Below are positions 1-7,457 of a DNA stretch of 64,000 nt, piece by piece (the stretch's first letter is position 1; each line of letters opens with the position of its first letter). Source of the DNA: Terriglobia bacterium (lineage in GTDB: Bacteria; Acidobacteriota; Terriglobia; JAIQFV01); the NCBI GenBank assembly GCA_028716525.1, contig JAQUPQ010000004.1:62001-126000 (forward strand). The letters run 5' to 3'. Position numbers and translations under genes: made by a program. The notes under the pieces are model-generated. The model ran no database searches and was not told where the DNA came from. It saw only the letters and a program-made list of their open reading frames with translations.

Positions 1-1
1 C

Positions 2-427
2 ATCCGAGGATTCAACGGAGACGCCAACCTGCGGACGTGGATCTACCGGATTGCCCTGCGCGAGGCTGCGAACTGGCATCGATGGTGGTTGCGTCGGCAC
101 TTCAACCGCACGGTGTCGCTGGATTTGACCGATTCTGAGGACGGCGAAACCCGGATTTTTGAGAATGTGGTTGAAGATCATCGTCCCCTTCCTTCGGAGC
201 GCTTGTTGCACGCCGAATTGGAGGCACGCATCCAGTCGGCACTCAGAACCCTCCCCATCAAGTACCGGTCGGCCGTGGTCTTGCGGGATTTGGAGGAGTT
301 CTCGTATGAGGAAATTGCCAGGACCTTGCACATTTCCGTGGGCACGGTGAAATCACGGATTTTAAGGGGGCGAGAGCTTTTGAAAAGGAAGTTGAAGACC
401 CTTCTGGATAAGGAGTGGCCGTTCTGA
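2..427 (+). CDS. ECF-type RNA polymerase sigma factor, 5' end missing
   Basis: The frame is open from the window edge, so the N-terminus lies outside. The visible part begins inside sigma region 2 (residues reading NLRTWIYRIALREAANW, typical of the -10 recognition helix). It continues through a linker into region 4 with an HTH (SYEEIARTLHISVGTVKSR) that would contact the -35 element. It ends at TGA 425-427. The downstream zinc-finger protein starts about 26 nt later and is presumably its cognate anti-sigma factor, the usual ECF arrangement. What signal it answers cannot be read from the sequence. Family assignment is firm; the subgroup (RpoE-like) is an inference. Confidence 0.9.
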   Translation: MRGFNGDANLRTWIYRIALREAANWHRWWLRRHFNRTVSLDLTDSEDGETRIFENVVEDHRPLPSERLLHAELEARIQSALRTLPIKYRSAVVLRDLEEFSYEEIARTLHISVGTVKSRILRGRELLKRKLKTLLDKEWPF

Positions 428-453
428 GGGTGAGGTTGCAGAAAGAGGCAGGT

Positions 454-1119
454 ATGAACTGCAAGACATTCATGAAAATGATCCCGCAAGCGCTGGACAA
501 TGTGTCCCTGCGCACGTCCGAATTTGAATCCCATCGTGACTCTTGTGTTTTATGCCGTCGCGAGTGGGAGCAGCTGGAGCGAACAAAGCACTGGGTCCAT
601 TCCTTGCCGCGCCACACGGTGCCGCATGATTTGGACATGGCCATCCGCGTGGAGGCTTCCCGACACTCTTCTTTCAGTTTTGGAGACCGTTTTTGGATGC
701 GCATTGAAGATGCCCTCCGACCGTTAGCGCTACCGGCCTTCGGGGGACTGGCGTTGGCCGTCATCTGCTTTGCGATGATGCTGAACACGTTGTGGATGAC
801 CCCGTCCTTGGCCAATAACAGTGATGATATCCAGGTGCAGGTTCGGACGGCGCCGCGAACGCGTCCCAACAATTATCTGACCATTGCCACGGAGGGGAAC
901 AGCAATCTCCCGGATGAACCCCTCCTCGTCGAGACGCACATCGACCCGAGGGGCCGGGTTTACGATTTCAAGGTTTTGAGCGGACCGGACACGCCCAGCG
1001 TGATTCACAGCTTGGAACAAGTGCTGTATTTCACGGTCTTCGATCCGGCCACGTCCTTCGGACGGCCTACCGACGGCAAGGCGATATTGTCGTTCCGCAA
1101 AGTCAAAGTGTTGGGCTAA
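454..1119 (+). CDS. Membrane anti-sigma factor (zinc-finger type) with TonB-like C-terminal domain
   Basis: A 221-residue protein. The N-terminal part carries the anti-sigma zinc-finger spacing H-x3-C-x2-C (SHRDSCVLC), followed by a helical sigma-binding region. One hydrophobic segment (LALPAFGGLALAVICFAMML) spans the membrane. The outer part resembles the C-terminal domain of TonB-type energy transducers (positive strand-loop pattern VDPRGRVYDFKVLSGP, then FDPA..FGRPTDGKAILSF). I chose ATG 454 because it follows a purine-rich GAAAGAGGC. An in-frame GTG at 415 would overlap the sigma gene. It probably holds the upstream sigma factor inactive and senses envelope state. The sensory role of the C-terminal domain is inferred. 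Confidence 0.8.
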   Translation: MNCKTFMKMIPQALDNVSLRTSEFESHRDSCVLCRREWEQLERTKHWVHSLPRHTVPHDLDMAIRVEASRHSSFSFGDRFWMRIEDALRPLALPAFGGLALAVICFAMMLNTLWMTPSLANNSDDIQVQVRTAPRTRPNNYLTIATEGNSNLPDEPLLVETHIDPRGRVYDFKVLSGPDTPSVIHSLEQVLYFTVFDPATSFGRPTDGKAILSFRKVKVLG

Positions 1120-1138
1120 TCTCGGAAGTTTTGTAAGA

Positions 1139-1170
1139 AGCGCTCCGCAGTCAGGAGCGCTTTTTGTTTT
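1139..1170 (+). terminator. Rho-independent terminator after the sigma/anti-sigma pair
   Basis: Perfect 8-bp stem AGCGCTCC / GGAGCGCT with a 7-nt loop, followed by TTTTGTTTT. It lies 19 nt after the anti-sigma stop codon. Confidence 0.85.
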
Positions 1171-1222
1171 AAGCGGCGGTGTTGGGATGACCGTTCCCGG
1201 TATTTCCCGGGGCAAAACGGCG

Positions 1223-1251
1223 TTGACAAAGACTAGACCCTATGGTAGTTC
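1223..1251 (+). promoter_or_regulatory. Predicted sigma70-type promoter for the RsbW-like gene
   Basis: TTGACA (1223-1228), 17-bp spacer, TAGTTC as a weak -10. The predicted start lies near 1258, ahead of the AAGGAGG at 1278-1284. A similar TTGACA-17-TAGTTT arrangement precedes gcvT in this window. Confidence 0.45.
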
Positions 1252-1299
1252 TAGTCCGCTCCAGTGGGTCAAGCCTGAAGGAGGTTCCCACCGCGCGGG

Positions 1300-1746
1300 A
1301 TGAAAGGCACCGAGAAGAAAGCTTCCGTGAAATTGCGGAGTAATTTCGACAGCGTGGAATTAGCCGAGAGATTCTTTCATTCGGTGATCGATCAGTCACG
1401 TATCCAGGATTCCGATTCGCATCGCATGGAGATGGCCGTTCGCGAATCCGTCATCAATGCCATTCAACACGGCAATGGATGTGACGAGTCCAAGCAGGTG
1501 GAACTTTCCATCAGTGTGACGCCGGCCAAGATTACCATTTGGGTCCGGGACGAAGGTCACGGTTTTGATGCCGGGTCCGTTCCCAATCCCTTGGAAGAAA
1601 ACAATCTGTTGAAGACCTCGGGGCGCGGTATCTTCATTATCCGGTCCTTTATGGATGAGTTTTCGGTGCGCCGCGTTCCCAATAACGGCAGCGAAGTGGT
1701 GATGGTGAAACGTTTGTCCTCCAATTCAAATTCCAACTCGAGATAG
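1300..1746 (+). CDS. RsbW/SpoIIAB-like anti-sigma serine kinase
   Basis: A 148-residue GHKL ATPase of the anti-sigma regulatory kinase family. The N-box (RESVINAIQHGN), G1 box (DEGHGFD) and G2 box (SGRGIFII) that bind ATP-Mg are all present. Such proteins bind a sigma factor or another partner and phosphorylate a STAS antagonist on serine. The next gene, 20 nt downstream, encodes exactly such a STAS protein, so the two probably form a partner-switching pair. No phosphatase or dedicated sigma factor lies beside them. The ATG at 1300 is 15 nt from AAGGAGG, a slightly long spacing. The C-terminal tail is Ser/Asn-rich (SSNSNSNSR) and probably unstructured. The downstream target is unknown. Confidence 0.85.
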   Translation: MKGTEKKASVKLRSNFDSVELAERFFHSVIDQSRIQDSDSHRMEMAVRESVINAIQHGNGCDESKQVELSISVTPAKITIWVRDEGHGFDAGSVPNPLEENNLLKTSGRGIFIIRSFMDEFSVRRVPNNGSEVVMVKRLSSNSNSNSR

Positions 1747-1766
1747 CTTGAGGAGAGGATGAGGCT

Positions 1767-2111
1767 GTGACTATGCAACTAAAAACACGAAAGATCGGCG
1801 AAGTCAACGTGGTGGATATCAACGGGAAGATCACGCTGGGCGAAGGCAATATTATTCTCCGCGATACCATCCGGAACTTGCTGTCCCGCGGAGAGAAGAA
1901 GATCCTGCTTAATCTCGGCGATGTGACTTATATCGACAGCTCCGGCATTGGCGAACTGGTCTCCAGTTTCACGACCACCACCAATCAGGGCGGTCAGCTG
2001 AAGCTCTTGAATTTGACCAAGAAAGTGCAGGATCTGCTCCAGATCACCAAGTTGCTGACGGTATTTGAGGTGTTTACGAACGAAGGCCAAGCGGTCAGCA
2101 GCTTCAAATAG
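1767..2111 (+). CDS. STAS-domain anti-sigma factor antagonist (SpoIIAA/RsbV-like)
   Basis: A 114-residue single STAS domain. The diagnostic segment YIDSSGIGELVS contains the serine normally phosphorylated by the partner kinase. The fold pattern matches SpoIIAA/RsbV: an N-terminal strand (VVDINGKITLGE), then helix, strand and phospho-site. It follows the RsbW-like kinase and is probably its substrate. GTG 1767 sits 8 nt after GAGGAGAGG; ATG 1773 in the same frame is the alternative start. When unphosphorylated it would titrate the kinase and free the bound partner. That role is family knowledge, not shown here. Confidence 0.88.
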   Translation: MTMQLKTRKIGEVNVVDINGKITLGEGNIILRDTIRNLLSRGEKKILLNLGDVTYIDSSGIGELVSSFTTTTNQGGQLKLLNLTKKVQDLLQITKLLTVFEVFTNEGQAVSSFK

Positions 2112-2154
2112 ATCCCGCGGACCCGTTAAGGGCGACATCTCTTCTTTCTAATGA

Positions 2155-2190
2155 CCGGACACGGATGGGAACGTGTCCGGTGTTTTTGTT
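2155..2190. terminator. Terminator between convergent genes
   Basis: Perfect 9-bp stem CCGGACACG / CGTGTCCGG with an 8-nt loop, followed by TGTTTTTGTTT on the plus strand. It ends the kinase/STAS unit. The regulator on the other strand ends at 2215. Confidence 0.85.
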
Positions 2191-2214
2191 TATAGGGTCC
2201 GTCGAGCCGCGGTT

Positions 2215-3615
2215 TCAGGACCGCGATTTGGGGGTCTGAATCAGAACATCCCGCCGGGAAATGCCGAACTTCTCCAGCCGGTACTGCATGGTACGAAAGC
2301 TGATGCCGAGTAATTGGGCCGCCTTGGTGATAGACCCGTTAGATCGTGTCAGGGCTTCCAAAAGCAACTGTTTTTCATGCTCCTCGAGCGACATTCCGCC
2401 CTCGGGAATTAAAGTGGTTTTTTGAGATGTCATGAACGACGGACGGCGAATTTCAATGGGCAAGTCTTCCAATTCAATTTGATCTCCCTCACCCAGAAGA
2501 ACCGCGCGTTCAATAGCGGATTCCAGCTGCCGGACATTTCCCGGCCAGGAGTAGTCGTGAATAAACTCACGGGCCTCGTCGGAAACGCGCACCACCGTTC
2601 GCCTCACGGCGGCGGCATGTTTCTTGAGGAAATGGTCGACCAGGGAATCGATGTCGTTCTTCCGGTCGCGCAACGGGGGAGCCACAATTGTGATGACGTT
2701 GATGCGGTAATATAAATCCTCTCGAAAACGCCCGTCCTTCATCAGTTGCGCCAAATCCTGATTGGTGGCGGCGATGATGCGGACGTTCACCTTCACCGGC
2801 TGCGCCCCGCCGATACGAACGATTTCGCGCTCCTGCAGGGCGCGCAACAGCTTGGCCTGCATCATGAGGCTCATATCGCCGATTTCGTCCAGAAAGAGGG
2901 TTGAACGGTCGGCCATCTCGAAAAGGCCAAGCTTGCGTTGCAGGGCCTGAGAGTGTGAGCCTTTTTCAAATCCGAACAATTCCGATTCCAGCAGGGTGTC
3001 CGGAAGCGCCGCACAATTGATGGCATAGAAAGGGAACTCGCTGCGCGGACTGTTGGAATGAATCATGCGGGCGATCAGTTCCTTGCCGGTGCCGCTCTCC
3101 CCGCACAGGAGAACCGTGGAATTGGTGTGGGCCACCTTGGCAATCATCTTGAGGACATCCCGCATTCGCGGAGAGTCCCCGATCAACATTTTCTTCAAAC
3201 GCTGCAGCTTGTCGAAGACCTCGGTCACTACGGTCAGGAGTTCGGCCTTGTCGAAAGGTTTTGTCAGATACTTGAACACGCCCTTCTTTGTGGCTTCCAC
3301 GGCGGATTCGATGGATCCGTGCGCCGTGATCAAAATGACGGTGATGGTGGGGTCGGCGGAGCTGATTTCCTCCAGCAGTTTGATCCCGGAAATGCCCGGC
3401 ATCTTGAGATCGGTCAGCACCAGGTCGAATCGGCTGTTCTTCATGACCCGCAGGGCTTGTTCTCCGCTGACCGCGGTGGTGACCGCATAGCCTTCATCCT
3501 CCAGAATGGCTTGTAAGATTTCCCGCTGGCGTCCTTCGTCATCAACAACCAGGATCGATCCCTGTCCCGCCGTCACCGCGGAAGCGTCTTTATTTACCGA
3601 ATGAGTCATAGTCAT
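2215..3615 (-). CDS. NtrC-family response regulator with altered GAFTGA loop
   Basis: About 466 residues in the order receiver, AAA+ ATPase, Fis-type HTH. The receiver keeps its acidic pair (VVDDE) and phospho-acceptor (LTDLKMPG, Asp69). The ATPase keeps Walker A (GESGTGKE, 172-179), Walker B (LFLDEIGDMS), sensor I (AATNQ) and the arginine-finger region (FREDLYYRINV). The HTH reads ITKAAQLLGISFRTMQYRL. The L1 loop that normally reads GAFTGA and contacts sigma54 reads GSHSQA here (219-224), while the flanks ELFGFEKG and QRKLGLFEMA are standard. The start is uncertain: ATG 3615 and ATG 3609 are candidates, and a TTG at 3642 gives the longest frame. No kinase gene is adjacent; the nearest is at 22 kb. 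Confidence 0.9.
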   Translation of the reverse strand: MTMTHSVNKDASAVTAGQGSILVVDDEGRQREILQAILEDEGYAVTTAVSGEQALRVMKNSRFDLVLTDLKMPGISGIKLLEEISSADPTITVILITAHGSIESAVEATKKGVFKYLTKPFDKAELLTVVTEVFDKLQRLKKMLIGDSPRMRDVLKMIAKVAHTNSTVLLCGESGTGKELIARMIHSNSPRSEFPFYAINCAALPDTLLESELFGFEKGSHSQALQRKLGLFEMADRSTLFLDEIGDMSLMMQAKLLRALQEREIVRIGGAQPVKVNVRIIAATNQDLAQLMKDGRFREDLYYRINVITIVAPPLRDRKNDIDSLVDHFLKKHAAAVRRTVVRVSDEAREFIHDYSWPGNVRQLESAIERAVLLGEGDQIELEDLPIEIRRPSFMTSQKTTLIPEGGMSLEEHEKQLLLEALTRSNGSITKAAQLLGISFRTMQYRLEKFGISRRDVLIQTPKSRS

Positions 3616-3705
3616 ATGATGCAGAATCGAAACAAGAGGCAACCCTTAACCGACCAGCGCGGCAGCAAAGGCCAGCCTCGTTTCTTCGGAGGAAATCTGC
3701 GAAGC

Positions 3706-5004
3706 TTATTTCCCGAAGACTCGCTTGAAAATCCGGTCCACGTTCCGCAGCGGCCGCTTCACATCGAACAGCCGGCGCACTTCGGCGGGCCGGAGGTGCT
3801 TTCGAATGTCCGGGTCATTAAGAAGCACCGTCTCGAAATCCAGCGATTCATTGCCCCACACGCGAAGCGCGTGGCGCTGGACCCAGGCATAAGCGGTTTC
3901 ACGCGCCACCCCTTTCTCGGTCAGCGCCAGCAGCAACTCACCCGAAAACACCAAGCCGCGGGTGAGTGCGAGATTCCTCTTCATGCGCTCGGGATAGACG
4001 AACAGGCGGCCGATCAGCGCCGTGGTCTTGGCCAACATGTAATCCAGAAGGATGGTGGAATCCGGCAAAATGATGCGTTCGACCGAGGAGTGAGAGATAT
4101 CGCGTTCATGCCACAAGGCCACATTTTCCAACGACGCTCCGGCATGGCCGCGAATGACCCGTGCCAATCCGCAGATTTGTTCGCAGGTGATGGGATTCCG
4201 CTTGTGCGGCATCGCCGACGAGCCTTTCTGCCCTTCGGAGAAGAATTCCTCCGCCTCCCTCACCTCCGTCCGTTGAAGATGGCGAATTTCCAGCGCGAAT
4301 TTTTCGAGCGACGCCGCCATCACGGCCAGCGTGGTCATATAGAACGCGTAACGATCCCGTTGAATGATTTGTGACGATACGGGCGCGACCTTCAAACCCA
4401 ATCGCCGGCACACCGCTTCCTCGATGGCGGGATCGAGATGCGCCGAGGTGCCCACGGCCCCGGAAATCTTCCCCACGCGCATCTGTTCGCATGCCAGCCC
4501 GAAACGTTCTGTATGACGCCGTATCTCATCGTACCAAATGGCCAGCTTTAATCCGAAGGTTGTGGGCTCGGCATGAATCCCATGCGTCCGGCCAATCATG
4601 GCCGTGTGCTTGAACTCCATCGCCCGCCGTCGCAGCACCGCCAGAAGATCCTTCAGATCCTTTTCAAGAATTCGCGAGGCTTCCATGACGCGCAAGGCGT
4701 TCGCGGTATCGACCACGTCGGAAGAGGTCAGACCGAAATGGAGATATCGGCCGGACGGGCCGACGTGTTGTGCCACGTTGGTCGCAAAGGCAATGACGTC
4801 ATGCTTCGTCCTGGCTTCGATGGCGTGGATTCTCGACACGCTGAAGCGGCCGCGGCGGCGGATATCGCGGGCCGCAGATTTCGGAATCAAGCCCCGCGCC
4901 GCTTCCATCTCCGCCACGGCGATTTCAACGTCCAGCCACTTGCGGTATTGATTCTCCTCCGTCCAGATGCGTCCCATTTCCGGCCGGGTGTAACGTGGGA
5001 TCAA
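3706..5004 (-). CDS. purB: Adenylosuccinate lyase
   Basis: A 432-residue fumarase/aspartase-superfamily enzyme. It splits SAICAR to AICAR and adenylosuccinate to AMP, both releasing fumarate. The signature SSAMPHKRNP lies in the flexible catalytic loop, and TSSDVVDTANA plus RTHGIHAEPTTFG are the other active-site segments. I chose TTG 5004 because GGAGG lies 6 nt upstream and homologues begin at this point (IPRYTRPEM). The open frame runs further upstream without support. The other purine genes in the window lie 15-24 kb away, so this copy is unlinked. Identification is secure. Confidence 0.95.
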   Translation of the reverse strand: MIPRYTRPEMGRIWTEENQYRKWLDVEIAVAEMEAARGLIPKSAARDIRRRGRFSVSRIHAIEARTKHDVIAFATNVAQHVGPSGRYLHFGLTSSDVVDTANALRVMEASRILEKDLKDLLAVLRRRAMEFKHTAMIGRTHGIHAEPTTFGLKLAIWYDEIRRHTERFGLACEQMRVGKISGAVGTSAHLDPAIEEAVCRRLGLKVAPVSSQIIQRDRYAFYMTTLAVMAASLEKFALEIRHLQRTEVREAEEFFSEGQKGSSAMPHKRNPITCEQICGLARVIRGHAGASLENVALWHERDISHSSVERIILPDSTILLDYMLAKTTALIGRLFVYPERMKRNLALTRGLVFSGELLLALTEKGVARETAYAWVQRHALRVWGNESLDFETVLLNDPDIRKHLRPAEVRRLFDVKRPLRNVDRIFKRVFGK

Positions 5005-5135
5005 TGATTTCCTCCAAATGGGGCAAACTCGTCGATGGGCGGTTTTGATTTCCGGCGCACCGATGATCAGGAAAAGCCGAAAAATACTAACATTAGAAAA
5101 AACAGCGGAAAAGGAAAATAGAGGCGGCCGAAACT

Positions 5136-5912
5136 TCAAAACCGCAAAAGAGGCGCCGGTTCGTCCTGGTGGGTCAGCTGAATCTTCTCCGGAGGCAGGC
5201 CGCGGCTTTCAAATACCTGCACCATCGACATGCGCACGATTTCCGGATGGTTGTTTTTCTGGCTGATGTGCGCCAACAACACATGTACGGCCTGGCCATC
5301 GTAATCTTCGGCGAAGAATTGCGCGGTTGTATCGTTGGACAAATGTCCGTGCCGGCTCATGACCCGCTGTTTTACGAACCATGGGTACGGCCCCACCTTG
5401 AGCATCTCGAGATCGTGATTGGATTCAAAAACCAGACAATGACTGCCGGCGACACGCTGCTTCACCAGCTCGGGTATGTAGCCGAGGTCGGTGACGATGC
5501 TGGTCTTAATGCCTTCCGCCACCACACAAAATGCCAGCGGTTCCACCGAATCGTGAGGGATGGCGAACGGTTGCACCCGGATGTCGCCGACCGTAAAACA
5601 CTCCTCCGCCCGGATGGGTTCGACAGGATACTTGTTCCGGCTGATGCGCGAGGCCTCAAAAGCGGCGGGGGCAATGAAAACCGGGATGTTCAAATTCTTG
5701 ACGAGAGTTTCCACTCCGTGAATATGGTCGGCATGTTCGTGCGAAATCACAATGGCTTGGATGGATTCGAGGGGAACCTGAATCGTCGCCAGACGTCGAG
5801 CCGTTTCCTTCATGCTGAATCCGGCGTCTACGAGCAGGCGCGTCTTGGGGGTTCCAATGTAGGTGCAGTTGCCCCCGCTGCCGCTTCCCAAAACGCAAAT
5901 GTCAACGCTCAT
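5136..5912 (-). CDS. MBL-fold metallo-hydrolase, WalJ/YycJ family
   Basis: A 258-residue beta-lactamase-fold protein. The metal-binding motif H-x-H-x-D-H is present (SHEHADHIHG, H58, H60, D62, H63), with further ligands in VTDLGY and ESNHD. The N-terminal phrase VLGSGSGGNCTYIG is typical of the YycJ/WalJ branch, linked in Firmicutes to cell-wall/WalK signalling and in other bacteria thought to be a 5'-3' exonuclease. It precedes purB with a 131-nt gap on the same strand. GGAAGG sits 7 nt before the ATG. The family is clear; the substrate is not known. Confidence 0.82.
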   Translation of the reverse strand: MSVDICVLGSGSGGNCTYIGTPKTRLLVDAGFSMKETARRLATIQVPLESIQAIVISHEHADHIHGVETLVKNLNIPVFIAPAAFEASRISRNKYPVEPIRAEECFTVGDIRVQPFAIPHDSVEPLAFCVVAEGIKTSIVTDLGYIPELVKQRVAGSHCLVFESNHDLEMLKVGPYPWFVKQRVMSRHGHLSNDTTAQFFAEDYDGQAVHVLLAHISQKNNHPEIVRMSMVQVFESRGLPPEKIQLTHQDEPAPLLRF

Positions 5913-6052
5913 CGCCGAACCTTCCGCTTTCGAACAAGAATTTCAAATCACGATTTTCAGCTGATGCCTATCTGAGGCCATATAGAAACCGATTGATGAT
6001 TACTTTCTTCGGGGGTTTGCCGCCCCGCTTGAATACCCTGGCAGAAGGCCGA

Positions 6053-7318
6053 TCAGCACTCCAAAATATCCCGCTCCACACGAAGACCGTTGAGTTTTCC
6101 AACCAACGACAGCGCGATGGCGGTGGAGTGAAAGGAATCTCTGGCAACTTCCCTCACTTCCTCCGCCGACACGCGTTCGACATTTCGCATGAGTTCCTGG
6201 ATGGAGGTGTAGGACCCGAAGTAGAGTTCCTGACGCGCCAGATTGCCCATGCGGCTCCCCGTCGACTCCAATCCTAAAACCAGTCCGCCCTTCAGGTGAT
6301 CTTTAGCCCGCCGCAATTCTTCCTTTTCCACAAGCGTGCGTTTGCTCTTGCGCAGTTCTTGTACGATCAAGGAAATGGTCTTGCCCGCGGAGGCCGGCGC
6401 CGTGGCCGCATAGATCGAGAAACAACCGGTGTCGCTGTAGGGATCCAAATTCGAAAACACCGAATAGGCCAATCCGCGCTTTTCCCGGATATTTTGGAAC
6501 AGCCTGGAACTCATTCCCCCTCCCAGAATGACATTGAGTACATAACAGGCATGGCGTTTGGGGTGAGCCATGGGATAAGAAGGCACGCCCAAGCACAAGT
6601 GGATTTGTTCCAGGGAGTTCTTGGGCTTGAGATGAATTTCGGCATAGCTCTTTGGAGCCGGCGAAGAGGCCGGAGCCGGGGCCTTCGGAAGTCGCGAGAA
6701 CTTGCGCTCCAACGCTTCGACGAGCCGTGAATGATTCAAGCGCCCGGCAGCCGCGATGACCATGTTCTCAGGGACATAACATTCACGAAAATATCTTTGA
6801 AGAGGAGCCCGGTGTATGCCCGCCAACGTGTTCTCGGTTCCCAGGATCGGCCATCCCAAAGGATGGTTCTTCCAAAAATTCTGTATGAAAATCTCGTGAA
6901 CCAGATCATCGGGGGTGTCTTCAACCATCTTGATTTCTTCGCGAATGACGTCCTTTTCCTTCTCGATATCGCGCGGATCCAGGCGGGGATGAAGCACCAG
7001 GTCCGACACAATGTCGACCGCCAAGGGTAGGTGTTCGTCCAGCACCTTGATGCTGAAGCTGGTGCATTCCTTGGCCGTGAAGGCGTCGAGGTTGCCTCCG
7101 ATGGAATCCACGTTCCGCGCGATCTCTTCCGCCGATCGCTTTGTGGTTCCCTTGAACAACATGTGTTCGATGAAATGGGCGATGCCGTTCTGGTCCTTGG
7201 TTTCGCGGCGGGAACCGCTTCGAAGCCACACGCCCAGAGCCACCGAGCGCACATGGGGAATGGACTCGGTCACAATGGTCAGGCCGTTGTCTAAAATCGT
7301 TTTGTGAATATCTTCCAT
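6053..7318 (-). CDS. M16-family zinc peptidase (processing-peptidase-like)
   Basis: A 421-residue pitrilysin-family protein. The inverted zinc motif H-x2-E-H is intact (HFIEHMLFKG, H48, E51, H52), and the distal glutamate segment (EEIKMVEDTPDD) is present, so it should be catalytically active. Length and order fit the bacterial homologues of mitochondrial processing peptidase beta (YmxG/PqqL type) with N- and C-terminal LuxS-like halves. I placed the start at ATG 7318 (MEDIHKTILDNGL) because homologues begin there. The open frame has 34 more upstream codons with no SD. No signal peptide is seen, so a cytoplasmic role is likely. Physiological substrates are unknown. Confidence 0.88.
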   Translation of the reverse strand: MEDIHKTILDNGLTIVTESIPHVRSVALGVWLRSGSRRETKDQNGIAHFIEHMLFKGTTKRSAEEIARNVDSIGGNLDAFTAKECTSFSIKVLDEHLPLAVDIVSDLVLHPRLDPRDIEKEKDVIREEIKMVEDTPDDLVHEIFIQNFWKNHPLGWPILGTENTLAGIHRAPLQRYFRECYVPENMVIAAAGRLNHSRLVEALERKFSRLPKAPAPASSPAPKSYAEIHLKPKNSLEQIHLCLGVPSYPMAHPKRHACYVLNVILGGGMSSRLFQNIREKRGLAYSVFSNLDPYSDTGCFSIYAATAPASAGKTISLIVQELRKSKRTLVEKEELRRAKDHLKGGLVLGLESTGSRMGNLARQELYFGSYTSIQELMRNVERVSAEEVREVARDSFHSTAIALSLVGKLNGLRVERDILEC

Positions 7319-7420
7319 GCGGATAGAAGCCGCACCCACTCTAACATAGCCACCCACGGCTGACAATCGGAAGGGGTTGATGACCTGAATTATTCCGCGG
7401 GTCGAGTCCAGGAGCGTCAC

Positions 7421-7450
7421 TTGTTCCTTATGGCGGGCTGATGCTAAACT
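7421..7450 (+). promoter_or_regulatory. Candidate extended -10 promoter; rlmN transcript may be leaderless
   Basis: TTGTTC (7421-7426), 18-bp spacer ending in TGC, then TAAACT (7445-7450). A start 7 nt downstream would fall at the rlmN ATG (7458). No SD is visible in the short interval. Confidence 0.4.
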
Positions 7451-7457
7451 TCTCTAA

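Noticed and set aside
2215-3615. Frameshift as the cause of the altered GAFTGA loop
   Set aside because: The reading frame is continuous and both flanking motifs are in the same frame and at normal spacing, so only substitutions are needed.
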